From: Heracleum sosnowskyi
Taxonomy: Eukaryota; Streptophyta; Magnoliopsida; Apiales; Apiaceae
DNA: 64,000 nt
Assembly (NCBI GenBank): GCA_030848705.1
Contig: CM061236.1
Coordinates: forward strand, 137,135,970-137,199,969
Reading direction: 5' to 3'
The notes below the pieces were generated by a model that ran no database searches, was not told where the DNA came from, and was given only the letters and a program-made list of their open reading frames with translations. The translations under genes were made by a program, and so were the position numbers. Position 1 is the stretch's first letter. Each line of letters begins with the position of its first letter. Positions 58,702 to 64,000 of this stretch are shown in pieces.

Positions 58702-60965
58702 CTACAAATTAAACATGACCTTGATGGCATTACTACCACGAGCACTGGTCTCAAAGGCTTCTTCAACCTCCTTTTGAGAGAACCCAAATCTGTGGGTTAT
58801 TAGAGGCTTCACGTCGATTTTTCCAGATTTAAGAAATTCCAGACACAGAGGCCATGTGTTCTTGTAGCGGAAGACTCCTAGCACATCGACTTCCCTGAAT
58901 TCATATACAAGCAATTTATTACTGCTATCACATAATTAGGAATATACACTACAGGCTGCTAAAGAATGCGGAAAATAATAATAACAAGAATAAACAAATG
59001 AATACAGACTTATAATGAGTAAAAGAAAACTATAAAATATAAATGAAGCCATGATTGTAGCTATAATAAGCAAAAGGGCATACTTAGCAGCAGCTGGGGT
59101 GAGTGGGACAGTCATCACACCATGACCCATGCCGACAAGGCAAACCTTTCCTCCTGCTTGAGTGGCTCGTAAAGCTGTTGACATTGTTTTGTTGAAGCCA
59201 ACACAATCAAAACTTACATCAATACCAACCCCCATAACCTTGTTAATCTTTTCGACTTCTGCAGTAGTGTCCTGTAGAAACAATTGCAGACTTGCAGTGA
59301 GGAAAGCAATACACAAAATTTTAAACAAAATATGAATTTACAGTGGGAGCTATTGCCCTAAGGGAATCAAAAATATTTTCCACCTCCTAATGTCAAATGT
59401 TCTCTCCCTATACATAAGATTAACACTCGAAGAAAGTTGCTTAGTGACAAAGATAGACTAAGTCTACTTCGACATAGATATTGTTCAGTTATTTATTTTG
59501 ATACTATCGTGCTGTTAAATACAAAGAGAAACCTGAATATCAGTTGACACTTTCATGACTGCATCAGCACCTAGCTCCTTTGCAACAGATAGGCGGTAGT
59601 CATCTACGTCTACAAGCATAATCTTGGGGGCACCAAAAGCACGTGCAGCAAGCATTGTAACTAAGCCGATAGGGCCTGCTCCCATTATCAAAACATTTGT
59701 TGCAGGACCAATATTTACACGGCGACAAGCATGCACACCAACGCTTAAAGGCTCACACATTGCCCCTTCTTCTAAGCTCACACCATCAGGAAGTTTGAAA
59801 CATAAATCCGCGGGATGTACAACCTGTTACCGGACAAAAGAACATTGTAATAAAGCTTAAGCTCCACATATTATTTAGAAAACCATATCTAGCCATGTCA
59901 CAATGTATGCACATTCCTATGCATGTTACCACTAGTTTGAAACTTTGTTTTATATATTTCCTTATAGCAAACATCTCATTATCTTCAATTTCTCCAAGTA
60001 ACATAGATAAAACATCAAGAAACAGATAACGTTAACGCCATGAAAGTGACGTGATTAACAAATTAATTAGTAGATTAAATTCAATTAAATATATGCTAAA
60101 TAGAACTGATATTAACAGAAATTAATATCAATTAGGATATTAATTGATCAATTAGGATGAAATTGATCAATTAGGATGAATGTACTAGTTGATTAGGATG
60201 TATAGGTACTTGATTAGTTGCATATATGATTATTGAACTATGAATGCGATTTTAACAGAGAAATTACTTAGTAAACAAACTATTATGATTTTGCACAATT
60301 TTCAGACAAATAAATTAAAACAAATAAAAAACGAAACAAGCAAAGTTACTTGTAATTGCAAATAATACCTGATTGGCAAGAGCACCATGAACAGGGGGTG
60401 TAGCAAAAAACTTCATATCAGGGCATAGATTGTAACTGCCTGTTTTACATTGACAGCATCTCCAGCAACTGATCCCAGGTTCAAGAGCAACACGATCACC
60501 CGACACCAGATCCTTCACTTCACTCCCAACTTCCTCAACTATTCCAGCACACTCATGACCAATTACCATAGGTTCTTCTACCAAAAAATCTCCACATTTC
60601 ATGGTCTAGAGAGGTGCAAAAATCAGATATCAAACCAACAATAAAATCATAAACTCGTACTAAATAATAAAGTTGTAACACCAAAAGAGTCAGGCATATA
60701 TACCTTGAGGTAGTGAACATCACTGCCACAAATACCAACAGATTTCATCCTGATTCTAACATCATGAGGCCCTGCACATACAAACAGAAACATCATTAAA
60801 CGTATCGAAATCGAAAAAAATGTCACAGAAAAGATAGTGAACAAAAAACTAACCCAATGCAGGAAGCTTGAAGGGTTGGATCTTGAGATTATTAATTCCA
60901 ACAAGCCATGCAGCCATGTTCTCCTCTTCACCAGAACCATAACTCTGATTTCCTCCCTTACCCAT
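58702..60965 (-). CDS. SDH: sorbitol dehydrogenase (L-iditol 2-dehydrogenase)
   Basis: Six minus-strand exons join in frame to 362 aa: 60965-60854, 60771-60704, 60605-60369, 59823-59533, 59271-59084, 58894-58702. The family is a zinc-dependent medium-chain dehydrogenase that oxidises sorbitol and related polyols to ketoses with NAD+, normally in the cytosol. The catalytic zinc ligands are visible: Cys52 in GICGSDVH, His77-Glu78 in IGHECAG, and Glu163 in CEPLSVG. The structural zinc loop has its Cys cluster (GISCWRCCQCKTGSYNLC). The Rossmann motif GAGPIG and the Asp-rich end of the next strand (LVDVDD) fit NAD binding. Length and exon pattern match plant SDH (about 364 aa). The start is the first in-frame ATG and gives a short Gly-rich N-terminus typical of the plant enzyme. 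No frame breaks, so probably functional. Confidence 0.95.
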
Positions 60966-61053
60966 ATTTTGTAATATGAAAATTTTGGTTTTTTACTGCT
61001 GCTTATATGCGTTCGAGTAATTTAGTGTACAAATCGCAACATCTTTCGATGCA

Positions 61054-61060
61054 ATTTATA
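61054..61060 (-). promoter_or_regulatory. TATA box, sorbitol dehydrogenase gene
   Basis: On the minus strand TATAAAT lies about 90 bp before the ATG at 60965, a normal distance for a plant promoter with a short leader. Confidence 0.6.
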
Positions 61061-61237
61061 GTGGTGGAAGACCCAAGTTATTAGGTGGATAAGCTACGAT
61101 TAATTATAAAGACTGTTACTTTCTGTTTTTTTTTGAATATAAGATAAGACTTATCACTTAAGTGGATAACGTACGATTAATAACAGTAATTGGTACTTTT
61201 TCTTCTTTCCGTGAATAAGACAATAAACCTCTCTTTT

Positions 61238-61505
61238 TTTTGACGAAAAGGGAATATATTACTCAAATAAATCAGCACTTACAATATTCATCAATTCAAT
61301 AGGAACATTCCTCCTATCGAACACTTGACCTGATATAAACATGACTCTCTCGCTAACAAGTGAGCGGCCATATTAGCAGACCGTTTTATAAAAAACAACT
61401 CAATGTTTAACTCAGCAATCAACCTACGACACTCCATAATAATACTACCAAACGGAGAGGTCATAGTGACCTTACTACGGATGGCCTGTACGACACCCAA
61501 ACAAT
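61238..61505 (-). mobile_element. 5'-truncated LINE (L1-type) tail with RNase H fragment
   Basis: The minus strand encodes about 65 residues of the RNase H domain found at the end of plant L1 LINEs (DCLGVVQAIRS, then ANMAAHLLAR, where the acidic/His site is partly changed). It then runs through a short 3' region to an A8 tail (T-run at 61234-61241). A 10-bp target duplication, cctctctttt, flanks it (61228-61237 and 61506-61515). This is a textbook target-primed, heavily 5'-truncated insertion. It cannot function. Confidence 0.85.
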
Positions 61506-61510
61506 CCTCT

Positions 61511-61574
61511 CTTTTCAATTGCTGCTAAAAATGATAAAATTGCTTTTCAATTGCTGCTAAAAATAATAAAATTG
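61511..61574. repeat. 32-bp tandem duplication
   Basis: Two copies of cttttcaattgctgctaaaa plus a short tail (61511-61542, 61543-61574) differ at one base. It begins within the LINE target duplication. Confidence 0.8.
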
Positions 61575-62123
61575 CCTTTATATTAAATAAATGATATACA
61601 AATTACGACGAAGAGATAAGTTAGAATTTACAACTTAGGATAAGTCATAAGTTTGATTTGATCACAGTATCTTATCTTGTTTGGTCCAAAATCCCATTAT
61701 CAAGATAGTTTTGGAAGAAAATCTGTTTTACGATGGAATAAAATTTTATAAATAAGGATTTAAAGTCGATCTTAGATATAGTGCATGATTTGTATGCAAT
61801 TACTTCTCTACTTTTTTAATATAAAAAATAAATATGAAAAGTAAAAATTTATCAATAAATGACTAGATTTATTCCTATACAAGGCAGGTTTGCACTCATC
61901 TCAGAAAAAGCAGACAGATCAATTTAAAATCCTAGAACTTCAAAAATACTTCACTCCTGCTCCTATTATATCCTTAACTTCTATTTTACGTGGTAGAATT
62001 TTATATTGTTTTTTGTTTTCTTCAACGCTCGATTATATTATTATTTTTGACTTTTTTGTTTTACAAACAATTTTATTATTTTGACTTTTTCTTCTTTCGT
62101 CTGTAATCCATCCTATTTATCGT
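61575..62123. other. AT-rich intergenic, nothing recognised
   Basis: No gene, RNA or repeat is recognised. The open frame at 61890-62084 is low-complexity and has no support. Confidence 0.5.
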
Positions 62124-64000
62124 CACTACAAGAAAAATGCAATCAGACAACACTGATCAGACAACGCTCGGTCGAAAAAGTGTTGCCCAGAATTAACTGA
62201 CAACGGTTATTTTTCAATCTCGAAAAAGTGTTGTCTAATCCAGGGTGATTACAACGGTTTAAAAACCATTGTCTGAAAAATTGAATTAGACAAGAGTATT
62301 TTTAAAGTGCTGTTGCGTAAGCGTGACCAATAGACAACTATTTTCAGCAGTATTGTGTGAATAAACCTAAGACAATGCTGCAGAAAACCGTTGTTATACT
62401 GATACAACTGTTTTCTTAGCCGTATTGTGCGAATAATCCTGAGACAATGGTGCAGCAAACCGTTGTGGTAATGAGACAAGTGTTTTTTAACATTTATTGT
62501 TTAAGAAGTCTACAAACAATGGTAGTAGTAGAGTGTTGTCTGAATTAGAGTACTTTAAAAAAAATTAATAGGGACATACCAATCTATACCAATCTTAGAA
62601 TAAAATCCAAGTAACATACCCAATATTATTAAAAACAATATTGTCATATTCAAATTATTAATTTACATATCATATGATATAATTTAATTACGAAGTCGTG
62701 AGTAAGATGTCTTATATTAATATATATATATATATATATATTATGTTTTATGATATACACAATGGTTTTTTTTCACAAAATCCTTGTGTAAGTAATTACG
62801 TTACAACGCTTTTACTAGCTAAATCATTGTCTATATCAAAATCGCTGATTTTTCTTTTATAAATTTTATTTGTTGTCCTTATTACATAAGTGTCACACCT
62901 TGATGCAATGTTATCATAGGAATCTTGAATATTTAATATTATCACACACTTGTTGCATTCGATTTTTTGAAAAATATTTATTTGGTTTGAGATCTTAATG
63001 GTCAAATAGTGATTTGATTAGTACTTCTAACGAGTGTTTCGTCCTAGATTGATATTTCGATTTTTTAAAAAAATCTTTATCGACGATCCAACCGCATGAA
63101 TGTCAAGATCACATTATTTTAATGATATTACAAAATTTTTATAAAAAAATAAATTTATTTGGTTTGAGATCTTAACGGTCAACTACTGATTTGACTGGTA
63201 CTCACGTATGTTTTGTTTATTCGATTTCATAAATGTTTAAGACACTGATTTTTTTAAAAAAAGTGTTGTAAGTTATAGTATTTAACAATGGTTTTGGTCG
63301 AAAAACTGTTGTAAAATATACACAAGGGTTTTTGCTTTGATCCATTCGTTGTTGAATATTCTTTGTAACAATTGTTTATGTTGTTAAACCGTTGTATGAT
63401 ATACACAATGAATTTTTTTATAAAATCCTTGTGTGAGTAATTACGTTACAACACTTTTATTAGCTAAATCGTTGTCTCTATCAAAATCGTAGATTTTTCT
63501 TTTATAAATTTTATTTGTTGTCCTTAATACATAAGTGTCACACACTTGATGCAATGTTATCATATGAATCTTGAATATTTAATATTATCCCACACTTGTT
63601 GCATTCAATTTTTTAAAAAAATATTTATATGGTTTGATATCTTAACGGTCAACTAGTGATTTGACTAGTAATTCTAACTAGTGTTACGTCCCGGATTGAT
63701 ATTTTGATTTTTTTAAAAATACTTATCGACCATCCAACCGTATGGATATCAAGATCTATGTATTTTAATGATGTTAAACATTTTAGAAAAAAATAAATTT
63801 ATTTGGTTTGAGATCTTAAAGATCAACTACTGATTTGACTAGTACTTCTAACTAGTGTTTCGTCCCAGATTGATGTTTTGATTTTTTAAAAAATATTTAT
63901 CGACTATCCAACCTTATGGATATCAAGATCTATGTATTTTGATGATATTACAAAAATTTCAGAAAAAAATAAATTTATTTGGTTTGAGATCTTAACGGTC
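62124..64000. mobile_element. CACTA (En/Spm) transposon end, continuing beyond the window
   Basis: It starts CACTACAAGAAAAATGC, the diagnostic CACTA terminal repeat. From 62140 to 62530 there are about 15 subterminal words of the form gacaac / caacggtt / gtgttgtc in both orientations, the normal transposase-binding layout. Further in is a direct repeat of about 646 bp (62751 and 63397). Inside it is a shorter module of about 175 bp starting ggtttgagatcttaa (62982, 63160, 63632, 63807, 63980). No transposase ORF is seen before the window ends, so this may be a non-autonomous element. The other end and target duplication lie outside. Confidence 0.85.
62719..62741. repeat. (TA)n microsatellite
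   Basis: About 11 TA units inside the CACTA element. Confidence 0.9.

Noticed and set aside
1..64000. A biosynthetic cluster or defence system linking the host genes
   Set aside because: The genes belong to unrelated processes and are separated by transposons; nothing suggests joint function.

Overview
This window is plant nuclear DNA, almost certainly from a eudicot. It has GT-AG introns, plastid-targeted proteins, plant-type gene families (ABCB half-transporter, ZFWD CCCH/WD40 protein, WNK-like kinase, sorbitol dehydrogenase) and abundant plant transposons (Tat and Athila Ty3/gypsy, TRIMs, Helitrons, CACTA, hAT, Tourist and Stowaway MITEs). Nothing bacterial or organellar is visible. I cannot name the species.

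Layout. 1-683: end of a Helitron. 1549-10278: an 8.7-kb Ty3/gypsy Tat retrotransposon with 526-bp LTRs and a perfect ATACA target duplication, whose coding region is broken. 11.3-14.5 kb: a 239-bp tandem duplication, then an Athila-like relic (5' LTR, primer site and decayed gag) on the minus strand. 15.7-16.7 kb: a Stowaway MITE and a TRIM. 19514-26810 (+): a 16-exon plastid ABC transporter (ABCB26/TAP1 type, 711 aa). 27536-28414 (-): a two-exon putative plastid protein of unknown function, tail to tail with it. 28.7-30.6 kb: an inverted-repeat element and two gene fragments (eIF4A-like and PEPKR2-like kinase). 31.6-33.4 kb: nested small transposons. 34328-35767 (+): an intronless WNK-like probable pseudokinase with upstream ORFs. 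36.5-43.9 kb: a Tourist MITE, a 4.3-kb Helitron containing a TRIM, and a decayed hAT transposase. 44352-57137 (+): a nine-exon ZFWD gene (432 aa) whose seventh intron is 9.4 kb because it holds a 7.6-kb Helitron concatemer. 58702-60965 (-): a six-exon sorbitol dehydrogenase (362 aa). 61.2-61.5 kb: a tiny 5'-truncated LINE with target duplication. 62124-64000: one end of a CACTA element running off the window.

The host genes are ordinary single-copy-looking plant genes and do not form a cluster or pathway. ABCB26 and its convergent neighbour are both predicted to be plastid proteins, which may be coincidence. All exon joins were made by hand, and every join given keeps an open frame with family-like protein.

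The points most worth checking are: (1) the TRIM at 38223-38602, which carries a tRNA-like pair of pol III boxes across its LTR/primer-site junction and has a natural empty site at about 49.87 kb; (2) the Helitron concatemer inside the ZFWD intron; (3) the WNK-like protein that has lost catalytic residues.
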